Assembly: GCF_025421775.1 (NCBI RefSeq)
Contig: NZ_JAOEFX010000001.1
Coordinates: 310,001-374,000, forward strand
DNA from: Paenarthrobacter aurescens
GTDB taxonomy: Bacteria > Actinomycetota > Actinomycetes > Actinomycetales > Micrococcaceae
Reading direction: 5' to 3'
DNA length: 64,000 nucleotides
The notes below the pieces were generated by a model. It had not been told where the DNA came from, made no database searches, and saw only the letters and a program-made list of their open reading frames with translations. A program made the translations under genes and the position numbers. Numbering within the stretch: position 1 is the stretch's first letter; each line of letters starts with the position of its first letter. Positions 15,312 to 24,419 of the stretch are shown here, in pieces.

Positions 15312-16910
15312 CTAAGCCAGCGTGATCAAGTCCAAGTAGTCCTCGTTCCAGTGATCCTCCACACCGTCCGGGAGCAGTACAACGCGCTCCGGATTCAGTG
15401 CGGACACTGCACCCTCGTCGTGGGAGACCATGACGACGGCGCCACTGTAGTTCTTGAGGGCCCCCAGGATTTCGGCACGGCTGGCCGGGTCCAGGTTGTT
15501 GGTGGGCTCATCCAGGAGCAGAACGTTGGCGCTGGAGGCCACGATCGTGGCAAGGGCCAATCGGGTCTTCTCACCGCCTGAAAGAACGCCCGCGGGCTTG
15601 TCCACGTCGTCACCGGAGAACAGGAACGAGCCCAAGATGCCACGGACTTCGGCATCTTTCATGTCCGGAGCTGAAGACCGCATATTTTCCAGGACAGTGC
15701 GGTCGACGTCGAGTGTCTCGTGTTCCTGGGCGTAGTAGCCCACCTTGAGGCCATGCCCCGGAATGATGTCACCAGTGTCCGGTTTGTCCACTCCGGCCAG
15801 CATGCGCAGGAGCGTGGTCTTGCCGGCACCGTTGAGGCCAAGGATGACTACCTTGGAACCGCGGTCGATGGCCAGATCCACGTCTGTGAAGATTTCCAGC
15901 GAACCGTAGGACTTGCTGAGGCCCTCGGCGGTCAGAGGGGTCTTGCCGCAGGGAGAGGGATCCGGGAAGCGGAGCGCGGCCACGCGGTCGTTTTCACGCA
16001 CAGCTTCCAAACCGCTCAGGAGCCGCTCTGCACGCTTGGCCATGTTCTGGGCCGCCACGGCCTTGGTGGCCTTGGCACGCATCTTGTTGGCCTGGTCGAT
16101 CAGGACCTGGGCCTTCTTCTCGGCATTGGCGCGTTCACGCTTTCTGGCGCGTTCGTCCGTTTCGCGCTGGAGCAGGTAGCGCTTCCAGTCCATGTTGTAA
16201 TAGTCGATTTGGGCGCGGTTTGCGTCCAGCAGGAAGACCTTGTTCACAGTGGCTTCGAGGAGCTCCGTGTCGTGACTGATCACGATCAAGCCACCCTGGT
16301 GGTTCTTCAGGAAGTCGCGGAGCCAGGTGATGGAGTCCGCGTCAAGGTGGTTGGTCGGTTCGTCGAGGAGCAAGGTCTCCGCGTCGGAGTAGAGGATCCG
16401 GGCCAACTCCACGCGGCGGCGCTGGCCACCGGAAAGGGTCTTCAACGGCTGGTTGAGGAGCCGGTCCGGCAGTGCAAGGTTGGAGGAGATCGCGGCGGCT
16501 TCAGCCTCCGCGGCATAGCCTCCGCCCGCCAGGAATTCAGATTCCAGGCGGTCATAGCGGTTCATGGCTTTGCGCTGCACGGCTGCGTCTTCACTGGCCA
16601 TTTCCTCGTGGGCCTTCTTGAGCTTGCCCACCACCACGTCCAAGCCGCGTGCGGAAAGAATGCGGTCGCGGGCCAGCTGCTCCATGTCCGGGGTGCGGGG
16701 GTCCTGCGGCAAGTAGCCGATCTCGCCGCTGCGGGTCACCTTTCCCCCGGCGGGAAGGCCTTCGCCTGCGAGGACCCGTGTGAGCGTGGTCTTGCCGGCG
16801 CCGTTACGGCCGACGAGCCCGATCTTGTCCCCTTTATCCACCCGGAAGTTGACCTGATCCATGAGCAGGCGTGCGCCGGCGCGGAGTTCGAGATCCTGGA
16901 CGGTAATCAA
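15312..16910 (-). CDS. ABC-F family ATPase (translation factor type)
   Basis: Soluble twin ABC protein of the ABC-F family, which acts on the ribosome rather than in transport. 532 residues, no membrane segments. Walker A motifs GRNGAGKTT (35-43) and GLNGAGKTT near 354, signatures LSGGQRRRV and LSGGEKTRL, and Walker B LLLDEPTNHLD and LLLDEPTNNLD with the switch histidines. A Lys/Arg/Ala-rich linker (about 240-300) joins the domains. The start appears to be TTG at 16910; the upstream AAAGG is rather distant. Whether it confers antibiotic resistance or is a housekeeping EttA/Uup-like factor cannot be told. Confidence 0.92.
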   Translation of the reverse strand: MITVQDLELRAGARLLMDQVNFRVDKGDKIGLVGRNGAGKTTLTRVLAGEGLPAGGKVTRSGEIGYLPQDPRTPDMEQLARDRILSARGLDVVVGKLKKAHEEMASEDAAVQRKAMNRYDRLESEFLAGGGYAAEAEAAAISSNLALPDRLLNQPLKTLSGGQRRRVELARILYSDAETLLLDEPTNHLDADSITWLRDFLKNHQGGLIVISHDTELLEATVNKVFLLDANRAQIDYYNMDWKRYLLQRETDERARKRERANAEKKAQVLIDQANKMRAKATKAVAAQNMAKRAERLLSGLEAVRENDRVAALRFPDPSPCGKTPLTAEGLSKSYGSLEIFTDVDLAIDRGSKVVILGLNGAGKTTLLRMLAGVDKPDTGDIIPGHGLKVGYYAQEHETLDVDRTVLENMRSSAPDMKDAEVRGILGSFLFSGDDVDKPAGVLSGGEKTRLALATIVASSANVLLLDEPTNNLDPASRAEILGALKNYSGAVVMVSHDEGAVSALNPERVVLLPDGVEDHWNEDYLDLITLA

Positions 16911-17186
16911 TTCGGGTGATGCCTTTCAATGGGGAACGCTCGCGGGGACCGGTGGGCCCGATATGTGCGGCGGGTGCGGCCGTGAGAACAGCCTGTTCAA
17001 GTCTACCGGCATGAGGGCTTTGGGCTGACATCGCCCCCTTAACCGGGAAAACTGTGCCACTCACCAAAGATCTGGGCGGTTGCGTTGTGGAGAGGCTCCA
17101 AAAAACGGGTTCGGCGCTGTCCGTATTCTCATCAACGGGGGAACACGAACCTTCATCGCATCGCATCACACCTGATTGGACCCGTC

Positions 17187-17804
17187 ATGAGTAACACTGA
17201 CTCTGCCACTGCGCTGCGGACCGCAGCCTCCCGCAAACGCTGGTCGCCTACCGACCTCGGCCTTATAGCCGTTTTCGCGGCCCTTGTGGCAGCCTCCGCA
17301 ATAGTTCCCGGAATTCCGGTCGGCGCCCTTGGCGTGCCTATCACCTTGGTGACCCTGACCGTGATGCTGAGCGGACTGGTGCTGGGCGCCGGCCGTGGAT
17401 TCGCCGCCGCCGGACTTTACGTGCTGCTCGGTTTTGCCGGACTGCCGATCTTCAGTGGTGGCCGCAGCGGGTTGGGCATTCTTGCGACCCCCTCCGCCGG
17501 TTACATCATCGCGTTCCCGTTGGCGGCCGCAGCAACCGGCTACCTCGCGGGGGTGGTGATACGCAGGACGATCAAGTTCCGTGCGCTCTGGCTCTTTGGG
17601 GCCGCAATGGTGAGCAGCATCGTCATCATCCATGGGCTGGGCGTCCTGGGCATGATGGTCAACGCCAAACTGGACTTCACCAAGGCTTTCATCGCCGACC
17701 TCGCGTTTGTCCCCGGAGATATCCTCAAGAACGTGCTGGCTGTCATCATCGCGATGGCTATTCATAAGGCCTTCCCGGACGTCCTGGTACGTCGGGTCAA
17801 GTAA
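17187..17804 (+). CDS. bioY: Biotin transporter substrate-binding subunit BioY
   Basis: S-component of the ECF-type biotin importer; binds biotin in the membrane. 205 residues with about six helices; the family segments GVPITLVTLTVMLSGLVLGA and GLPIFSGGRSGLG can be read at roughly 48-67 and 83-96. Start at the ATG 17187, with GGA 7 nt upstream. It heads bioY-bioM-bioN, with 19 nt to bioM. No BioQ or BirA site could be recognised in the 276 nt before it. Confidence 0.95.
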   Translation: MSNTDSATALRTAASRKRWSPTDLGLIAVFAALVAASAIVPGIPVGALGVPITLVTLTVMLSGLVLGAGRGFAAAGLYVLLGFAGLPIFSGGRSGLGILATPSAGYIIAFPLAAAATGYLAGVVIRRTIKFRALWLFGAAMVSSIVIIHGLGVLGMMVNAKLDFTKAFIADLAFVPGDILKNVLAVIIAMAIHKAFPDVLVRRVK

Positions 17805-17823
17805 AAGCGGGAACAATCAATCC

Positions 17824-18606
17824 ATGAATTCGATCAGTTTCAGCAGGGTCTCGGTTCGCGTCGCGGTCGATGGCAGCGACGCGCCGAAGACTTTGCTGAG
17901 CGACATTTCCCTTGACCTGGCGGAGCGCCGGATCGGCGTCATCGGCGCCAACGGCTCCGGAAAGTCAACGCTTCTGCGGCTACTGAACGGCTTGGTTGAA
18001 CCGAGCGAGGGATCCGTTGTGGTCCACGGCGACGACACTGTTGCAGCAGTCCGCCGTGTTCGCAGCAATGTGGGTTTCGTCTTTACCGATCCCCTCTCAC
18101 AATTGGTGATGCCTACGGGGCGGGAAGACGTTGAGCTGTCGCTTCGCCGTTCCATCCGGAATTCCAAGGAGCGGGCTGCCCGCGCCGAGGCAGTCCTGGA
18201 CCGCTTCGGCCTCCTGCCCCTGGCAGATCAAAGCATCTACGAACTATCGGGCGGCGAAAGGCAATTGCTGGCCCTGGCCGCAGTCCTGGCCGTTAATCCC
18301 ACCGTTTTGGTACTCGACGAACCGTCCACCCTCCTGGACCTTCGGAATCGGGAGCTCCTGCGGCGGACCTTGGCCGGACTCGACCAGCAGGTCATCATGT
18401 CCACCCACGACTTGGACCTCGCGCTTGATATGGACCGGGTCTTGGTGGTGGAGTCCGGACGCATCGTGTTCGACGGCGGCGCGGCCGAAGGCGTTGCCCG
18501 TTACCGCGCGTTGTGTGCGGCTGCGGTGGACAGTGCTACGGAGGACAGTGCTAAGGAGGACTGTGCAGCTATGGACAAGCGCTGGTTGGGTGGCGTGCAG
18601 AAGTGA
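17824..18606 (+). CDS. bioM: Biotin ECF transporter ATPase BioM
   Basis: Energy-coupling ATPase of the biotin ECF transporter, 260 residues. Walker A GANGSGKST near 40-48, Q-loop region FTDPLSQLV typical of ECF ATPases, signature LSGGERQLLAL, and Walker B VLVLDEPSTLLD. An acidic tail (SATEDSAKEDCA) precedes the C-terminus. Its TGA overlaps the GTG of bioN, giving coupled translation. Confidence 0.95.
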   Translation: MNSISFSRVSVRVAVDGSDAPKTLLSDISLDLAERRIGVIGANGSGKSTLLRLLNGLVEPSEGSVVVHGDDTVAAVRRVRSNVGFVFTDPLSQLVMPTGREDVELSLRRSIRNSKERAARAEAVLDRFGLLPLADQSIYELSGGERQLLALAAVLAVNPTVLVLDEPSTLLDLRNRELLRRTLAGLDQQVIMSTHDLDLALDMDRVLVVESGRIVFDGGAAEGVARYRALCAAAVDSATEDSAKEDCAAMDKRWLGGVQK

Positions 18607-19241
18607 GGGGCAACAGCTTCCTGATTGCGAACTACGTCCGTGGAAATTCGATCATCCACCGCACTCCCCTATGGCTGAAGTTCCTTGTGGTCGCTGCTTG
18701 CGGAACGGCGTCATTCCTGATCGTGGACTGGTCAGTCTCCCTTGTGATCCTTGCCATAATGTGTGGCCTGTTCCTGCTCAGCGGTGCCGGACTCCGGCGG
18801 CTGCTGAGGGCCATCTGGATCGTCACACCCATCCTGGTAGTGATCGGCCTTTTCCAGTGGTGGCAACTGGGCGGACCCACCGCTGCCCGCATTGTGCTGA
18901 ACGTGCTGGTGTGCGTTGTTGCGGCCTCGGTCCTCACCGCGACTACTCCTGTGCAGGAGCTGCTTGACGGCGTGGTTGCCATCGCCAGGCCGTTCCGGCG
19001 TTTTGGTGCCGATCCTGAACGTTTTGCCCTGACCATCGCGGTGATGCTCAGAAGCATCCCCTTTATTGCCGGCGCCTTTTCAGACGTGAGGGACTCAGCA
19101 CGTGCGCGGGGACTGGAGCGCAATCCCAGGGCGCTCGTCCTGCCGGTCTTCATCACTACCGTGGCCTACGCCCGGCAGACCGGCGATGCGTTGGCTGCAC
19201 GGGGTTTGGGTGAGCCGGATGACGCTGCTTCCGGAAACTAG
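18603..19241 (+). CDS. bioN: Biotin ECF transporter transmembrane protein BioN
   Basis: T-component that couples BioM to BioY. 212 residues with several helices and the coupling motif ARARGLERNP near 165-175 typical of the CbiQ/EcfT/BioN family. The start is GTG at 18603 inside the bioM stop. Its TAG stop shares a CTAG with the stop of the convergent thiolase gene, an overlap of 4 nt with no room for a terminator. Confidence 0.94.
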   Translation: MRGNSFLIANYVRGNSIIHRTPLWLKFLVVAACGTASFLIVDWSVSLVILAIMCGLFLLSGAGLRRLLRAIWIVTPILVVIGLFQWWQLGGPTAARIVLNVLVCVVAASVLTATTPVQELLDGVVAIARPFRRFGADPERFALTIAVMLRSIPFIAGAFSDVRDSARARGLERNPRALVLPVFITTVAYARQTGDALAARGLGEPDDAASGN

Positions 19242-20461
19242 AGCCGCGAGTACTGCATCAGCGCGGCGGTTCCCATGCCACCAGCAATGCTTATCATCGC
19301 CAAAGCCAGGGGGCTGTCTCCCTGGATGGCGTGGCGGCTGCGTGCTTGGGCCAACAACCGAGTCACCAGGACAGCCCCGGATGCGCCGAAGCCGTGTCCC
19401 AAGGCCAGGGCGCCTCCTTCGAGGTTGGCCCTCTCAGGGTTGATTCCCAGGTGGTCCAGGCATGCAATGGTCTGTGAAGCGAAAGCTTCGTTGAACTCGA
19501 CCAGATCCACGCTGTTGGCGGCCACGGAGTGATTCGTCAGGAGCCGCTCCGCCGCATACGCTGCGCCGATACCGAGGAGCTCCGGGTCCACACCGGCGGT
19601 GTCGCACCCCAGTACCAGCAAACCGTCTGGCGCACCCAGGATGCGTGCGCGCCTGAGCGACGTGATGACGACGGCGGACGCTGCGTCGGCGTCGAAGCAT
19701 GAGTTCGCTGCTGTGACGGTTCCGCCGGGCACGAACGCGGCCGGAAACCGCGGCATCATGGATGCCCGCAGCGAAGCCTTGGGGCCGTCGTCGGAATCCA
19801 CCAGCTTTCCGTTGCTCTTCAGGGGAACAATTTCGCCCTCAAAGCTTCCCGCCCTGACGGCTTCGACCGCACGTTGGTGGCTCAGGAGCGCGTACTCGTC
19901 CTGCCTCTCCCGCGTCACGCCAAACGCGCGGGCAACGTTCTCTGCAGCTACCCCCATGTCGGGGTCGCCGAACTGTGGCGGCACAAAGGTGGCGCGGGAG
20001 TAGAAGTCGAGTTCGCCGTCGTCGAGCCTGTTGGCACGGGCGGGTGCGGTACTGATGCTCTCGACACCGCCGGCGAGATACAGGGTGTCGCTGCCTGCGG
20101 CAACCAACCTCGACGCCAACGCAACAGCGTCAAGGCCTGAACCACACTGCCGGTCCACCGTCAGGCCAGGTACGGTGACGGGAAGTCCGGCTTGCAGCGC
20201 GGCAAACCTGGCCACATTCCCGCCGCCACCTACGGCGTTTCCGATGATGACGTCGTCCACATCGGCAGGGGCCACATCCACTGAATCCAGGAGCGTAGCC
20301 AGGACCGGTGCCAGGAGATCGGCCGCGCGTAGGTGTTTCAACGTGCCATGGGCACGACAAATCGGCGACCGGCGGGCCGCGATAATCACCGGTTGCCGGG
20401 ATTCGTCGATCCGACGGCTGGACGTATCGACGTCAGCCAAGGGGTTGCGCCCGGGGATCAT
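19238..20461 (-). CDS. Thiolase family protein with altered second active-site cysteine
   Basis: Thiolase-fold enzyme, 407 residues. The nucleophile Cys106 (DRQCGSGLDAV), the NEAFA loop (324-328) and His356 are present. Two changes stand out: the GHP motif reads GHGFGASG, and the second catalytic cysteine, normally in CxGGGxG near the C-terminus, is Ser391 (SIAGGMG). The reaction may therefore differ from classical acetyl-CoA acyltransfer. It overlaps the upstream acyl-CoA ligase gene by 29 nt. The pair converges on bioYMN, and a role in acyl precursor metabolism is only a guess. Confidence 0.85.
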   Translation of the reverse strand: MIPGRNPLADVDTSSRRIDESRQPVIIAARRSPICRAHGTLKHLRAADLLAPVLATLLDSVDVAPADVDDVIIGNAVGGGGNVARFAALQAGLPVTVPGLTVDRQCGSGLDAVALASRLVAAGSDTLYLAGGVESISTAPARANRLDDGELDFYSRATFVPPQFGDPDMGVAAENVARAFGVTRERQDEYALLSHQRAVEAVRAGSFEGEIVPLKSNGKLVDSDDGPKASLRASMMPRFPAAFVPGGTVTAANSCFDADAASAVVITSLRRARILGAPDGLLVLGCDTAGVDPELLGIGAAYAAERLLTNHSVAANSVDLVEFNEAFASQTIACLDHLGINPERANLEGGALALGHGFGASGAVLVTRLLAQARSRHAIQGDSPLALAMISIAGGMGTAALMQYSRL

Positions 20462-21824
20462 GGTTCTTGATCCAGTCGAGGAGGACCTTCCGGCTGATCT
20501 TCCCGCGATCCGTCAGGGGCAGTTCCGCCAACAGGTAGTACTGTAACGGCCGTTTGTCCCTTGCCAGGAGACCGTCCAGCCCGCTACGGAGTTGGGTTGC
20601 GGTGACGGCACCATAGGCAGGTACGACGCCGGCAATCACCTTGTGGCCGCGAATGTCGTCTGGCGCCCCGGCGGCCACTGCAGCCTCTATGCCGGGAACG
20701 GAAGCGAGGGCGAGTTCAACTTCATGGGGGTAGACGTTCTTTCCCGAGGTGATGATCATGTCCGACCGGCGGCCAAGAATGTGCAGGGTGCCGTTGTCCA
20801 GGAAGCCCTGGTCCCCTACCGTGTACCAGCCGTCGAGGCACCGCAGGGCGTGCCCGTCATCCCCCCACAGATAGCCATTGCTGACCATCCCGCTGCGGAC
20901 GCTGATGTTTCCGTGCCGACCGTCCGGGAGGGGGCGGCCTTCATCATCGAGGATGCTTAGTTCCACGCCCGGGAAAGGCAAGCCAATCCCGGTGCCACCA
21001 GCATCCAGTGTTTCACCGGCGGCCAGATGGGTGCCGGACACGAAGCTCAACTCGGAAGCACCGTAGTACTCGTAGATAGCCGCATGGGGCGCCCACCGCC
21101 GTGCTGCCTCCAAGGTCCTGGCATCCAGTTTGGAACCGGCGCAAATGATGCTTCGGACGCCGGATGCATCCACATCACCGGCGAGCCCCCGCTCGCTGAG
21201 CAACCGCAGCATGGTGGGTGCCAGGACAAGCCGTGTGATGTCGTCGTGGATGATGGCAGCGTGGGCATCACCAACGTCGAAGGATTCCAGCGTGTGGAAT
21301 GCAGCTCCGGCATAGAGGCATTCCGAAAGGGCGTAGAGATTCAAGCTGGCGGAAAGTGGTCCCGGCGCCAAGGTCCGGTCATCCTTCGTGAGGCCAAAAA
21401 ACTCGATGGACGCGTCGAAGGACACCCGCCAGGAGCGTCGCGAACGCGTGAATGCTTTTGGTATGGAAGTAGTACCGGAGGTAAGGCCGATCAAGAACGT
21501 GCTGGAGGGCTCCCCATCCACGAGTTCCACGTCGGATGCAGTGCCCGTCCCCGCCAGCCGGCAGGTGACTTCTTCAATCAAGGGTTCGGGCCATTCGGGA
21601 TCCAGCACCGCACAACGACGCTCCCCCGCCACGGCCGCCACATAGCGTTCCACGAAGTGGCTGGAGTTCGGATCGGAGAGAACAGTAGTGTCCACCGAGT
21701 CGCCAAGCAGCGCGGTTGCGGCATCGCGGAGTCCGGCCCAGGTGAGCCGGCTGCTGCCCACAACGACGGCGGTGTCGTGGGGGCGCTCATCGGCCCAGAG
21801 CTGAAGTTTGTCCAGGAAAGGCAT
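20433..21824 (-). CDS. AMP-binding acyl-CoA ligase/synthetase
   Basis: Adenylate-forming enzyme expected to activate a carboxylic acid with ATP and transfer it to CoA or a carrier. 463 residues; the phosphate loop LTSGTTSIPKAF is at 114-125, EYYGASEL is the A5-like motif, YTVGDQG the A7 aspartate region, and RGKISRK near the end holds the catalytic lysine. It is shorter than typical acetyl-CoA synthetases. Start ATG at 21824. It is cotranscribed with the thiolase; the acid it activates cannot be named from sequence. Confidence 0.85.
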   Translation of the reverse strand: MPFLDKLQLWADERPHDTAVVVGSSRLTWAGLRDAATALLGDSVDTTVLSDPNSSHFVERYVAAVAGERRCAVLDPEWPEPLIEEVTCRLAGTGTASDVELVDGEPSSTFLIGLTSGTTSIPKAFTRSRRSWRVSFDASIEFFGLTKDDRTLAPGPLSASLNLYALSECLYAGAAFHTLESFDVGDAHAAIIHDDITRLVLAPTMLRLLSERGLAGDVDASGVRSIICAGSKLDARTLEAARRWAPHAAIYEYYGASELSFVSGTHLAAGETLDAGGTGIGLPFPGVELSILDDEGRPLPDGRHGNISVRSGMVSNGYLWGDDGHALRCLDGWYTVGDQGFLDNGTLHILGRRSDMIITSGKNVYPHEVELALASVPGIEAAVAAGAPDDIRGHKVIAGVVPAYGAVTATQLRSGLDGLLARDKRPLQYYLLAELPLTDRGKISRKVLLDWIKNHDPRAQPLG

Positions 21825-21885
21825 CCAGCCAATTTTACGGCAGTGTCCGGCCCCGGGCACCAAAAGTGACGTCTATTCTGACTGT

Positions 21886-22785
21886 ATGAGTTTCAATGAC
21901 GGCGCACAGCTTGACCCCTCCCAGGTGGAGGACCGACGTGGCAGTGGAATGGGCCGCGGGACCAAGATCGGCGGTGGCATCGCCGGCGGGATCGTGGTGC
22001 TGCTGCTGGCACTGTTCGGCATCAATCCCAATATCCTTGGAGATCTGACAGGCAGCGGAACCCAGCCGCCCGCCGTCGAAAGTGGCGGCGCCGGCGGTGT
22101 CCAGGAATGCCAGACCGGAGCTGACGCGGACAAACGGTTGGACTGCCGGATCACCGGAACGGTGAACAGTCTCAACGCTTTCTGGCCGGACTACCTGGCG
22201 GACTACAACGTCCAGTACCCGCGGCCCAAGACCGTCATCTTCAGTGAGGCCACCAACACCGGGTGCGGTGCAGCTACCAGCGCCGTGGGTCCGTTCTACT
22301 GCCCTGCGGACACCACGGCCTATTTTGACCCTGGCTTCTTCGACGAACTGGTGACCCGCTTTGGTTCCTCCGGAGGACCGCTGGCACAGGAGTATGTGGT
22401 GGCCCACGAGTTCGGACACCATGTCCAGAATATTCTCGGAAACCTGGACCAGGCACAGCAGGATCCCCAAGGTCCGCAGTCGGGCGCCGTCAGGGTGGAG
22501 CTGCAGGCTGACTGCTATGCGGGTTTGTGGGTCAGGCACGCAACGACGCAAACGGACGCCAGCGGTAAACCCTTCCTTGATCCCCTGACTGAGCAGGATC
22601 TGCAGGATGCGCTCTCCGCCGCTTCCGCCGTCGGCGATGACCGCATCCAGGAGGCGGCAACGGGTCGTGTCTCTCCTGAGTCCTGGACGCACGGCTCCAG
22701 TGAGCAGCGGCAGAAGTGGTTCTATCAGGGGTACACCACCGGAGACATCAACAAATGCGACACCTTTGGTGTGGCTGCGCCCTAA
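21886..22785 (+). CDS. Neutral zinc metallopeptidase, YpfJ/KPN_02809 family
   Basis: Membrane-anchored predicted metallopeptidase, 299 residues. A basic/glycine-rich N-terminus precedes one helix at about 30-47, followed by a linker and an extracytoplasmic domain with the zinc motif HEFGHH (174-179) and a downstream Glu in VELQADCYAG that is the likely third ligand. Family substrates are not known. The start at the ATG 21886 is preferred over an upstream frame that would overlap the divergent ligase gene. It shares a bidirectional terminator with the suf operon. Confidence 0.9.
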   Translation: MSFNDGAQLDPSQVEDRRGSGMGRGTKIGGGIAGGIVVLLLALFGINPNILGDLTGSGTQPPAVESGGAGGVQECQTGADADKRLDCRITGTVNSLNAFWPDYLADYNVQYPRPKTVIFSEATNTGCGAATSAVGPFYCPADTTAYFDPGFFDELVTRFGSSGGPLAQEYVVAHEFGHHVQNILGNLDQAQQDPQGPQSGAVRVELQADCYAGLWVRHATTQTDASGKPFLDPLTEQDLQDALSAASAVGDDRIQEAATGRVSPESWTHGSSEQRQKWFYQGYTTGDINKCDTFGVAAP

Positions 22786-22801
22786 GGCATCACGGCACGA
22801 A

Positions 22802-22842
22802 AAAGGAAGGGTTCCGGGTGATATGCCCGGAACCCTTCCTTT
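22802..22842. terminator. Bidirectional intrinsic terminator
   Basis: A perfect 17-bp stem (arms 22802-22818 and 22826-22842, AAAGGAAGGGTTCCGGG and its complement) with a 7-nt loop, flanked by A-rich sequence on the left and T-rich on the right. It lies between the convergent peptidase and suf genes and suits both. The strongest terminator in the window. Confidence 0.92.
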
Positions 22843-22866
22843 ACCCGTTTAGCGGGCGAATGCTGA

Positions 22867-23199
22867 TCAGATGTTGAAGCCGAGGGCCCGCATCTGGTCC
22901 TTGCCGTCGTCGGTGATCCGCTCGGGACCCCATGGAGGCATCCATACCCAGTTGAGGCGCCAATCGTCAACGACTCCGTCGAGGGACTTGCCAACCTGCT
23001 CTTCAAGCACGTCCGTCAGCGGGCACGCCGCCGTGGTCAGTGTCATGTCAATCAGGAGGGCACCGTCGTCATCGGAGTACTTGAGGCCGTAGAGAAGGCC
23101 CAAGTCCACGATGTTGACGCCGAGTTCCGGGTCAATCACGTCCTTGAGCGCTTCCTCGACGTCCTCGAGGCTGGTACGCGCCACATTGATGTCGGTCAT
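22867..23199 (-). CDS. sufT: SufT / DUF59 metal-sulfur cluster assembly factor
   Basis: MIP18/DUF59 protein that aids Fe-S cluster maturation. 110 residues, with DPELGVNIVDLGLLYG near 23-38 and the conserved cysteine in TTAACPLTD near 60. It is the last gene of the suf operon, 13 nt after sufC. In other actinobacteria sufS and sufU lie between sufC and sufT, but here there is no room for them. Confidence 0.93.
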   Translation of the reverse strand: MTDINVARTSLEDVEEALKDVIDPELGVNIVDLGLLYGLKYSDDDGALLIDMTLTTAACPLTDVLEEQVGKSLDGVVDDWRLNWVWMPPWGPERITDDGKDQMRALGFNI

Positions 23200-23212
23200 G
23201 GAACGATCCTAA

Positions 23213-23998
<786 letters not shown>

Positions 23999-24041
23999 GC
24001 TCTTCTTTCTTTCCGTTCGTAAGTCTGGCGGTACTGGGCGC

Positions 24042-24398
24042 TCAGTAGTTGTCTACCGAGGCGCCGTTCACAACGTTGGTCACGTCCACGTAAACGTCGT
24101 CTCCGTCGATGGTGACGGCGAAAACCGGGACGGGGTCGTAAGCAGGCAGCTGGAGAGGCTGTCCGCTGCGGAGGTCGAACTGGGAACCATGTCCCCAGCA
24201 TTCGATCGCGCAACCTTCAACCTCACCCTCGGACAACGAGATGTCCGCGTGCGAGCAGGTATCGGCGATGGCGTGGATGTCGCCCATCGAATCCTTGACG
24301 ATGGCTACGGGATAGTCATCAATCAGGACGCGCAGCGCTTGCTTGACCTGGATGTCATTGGCGTTGCATACCAGTTCGCCCTTGGTTTCTTCACTCAT
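24042..24398 (-). CDS. Rieske-type [2Fe-2S] ferredoxin in the suf operon
   Basis: Small soluble Rieske ferredoxin, 118 residues, with no membrane helix or catalytic domain. The cluster ligands are Cys48-x-His50 (CSHAD) and Cys67-x2-His70 (CWGHG). It resembles non-heme dioxygenase ferredoxin components, but no oxygenase is near. Its place between sufD and sufC suggests electron supply or cluster handling in Fe-S assembly, which is inference. Start ATG at 24398, 21 nt after sufD. Confidence 0.92.
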   Translation of the reverse strand: MSEETKGELVCNANDIQVKQALRVLIDDYPVAIVKDSMGDIHAIADTCSHADISLSEGEVEGCAIECWGHGSQFDLRSGQPLQLPAYDPVPVFAVTIDGDDVYVDVTNVVNGASVDNY

Positions 24399-24419
24399 TG
24401 TTGTTCTGCCTGGCCTGTC

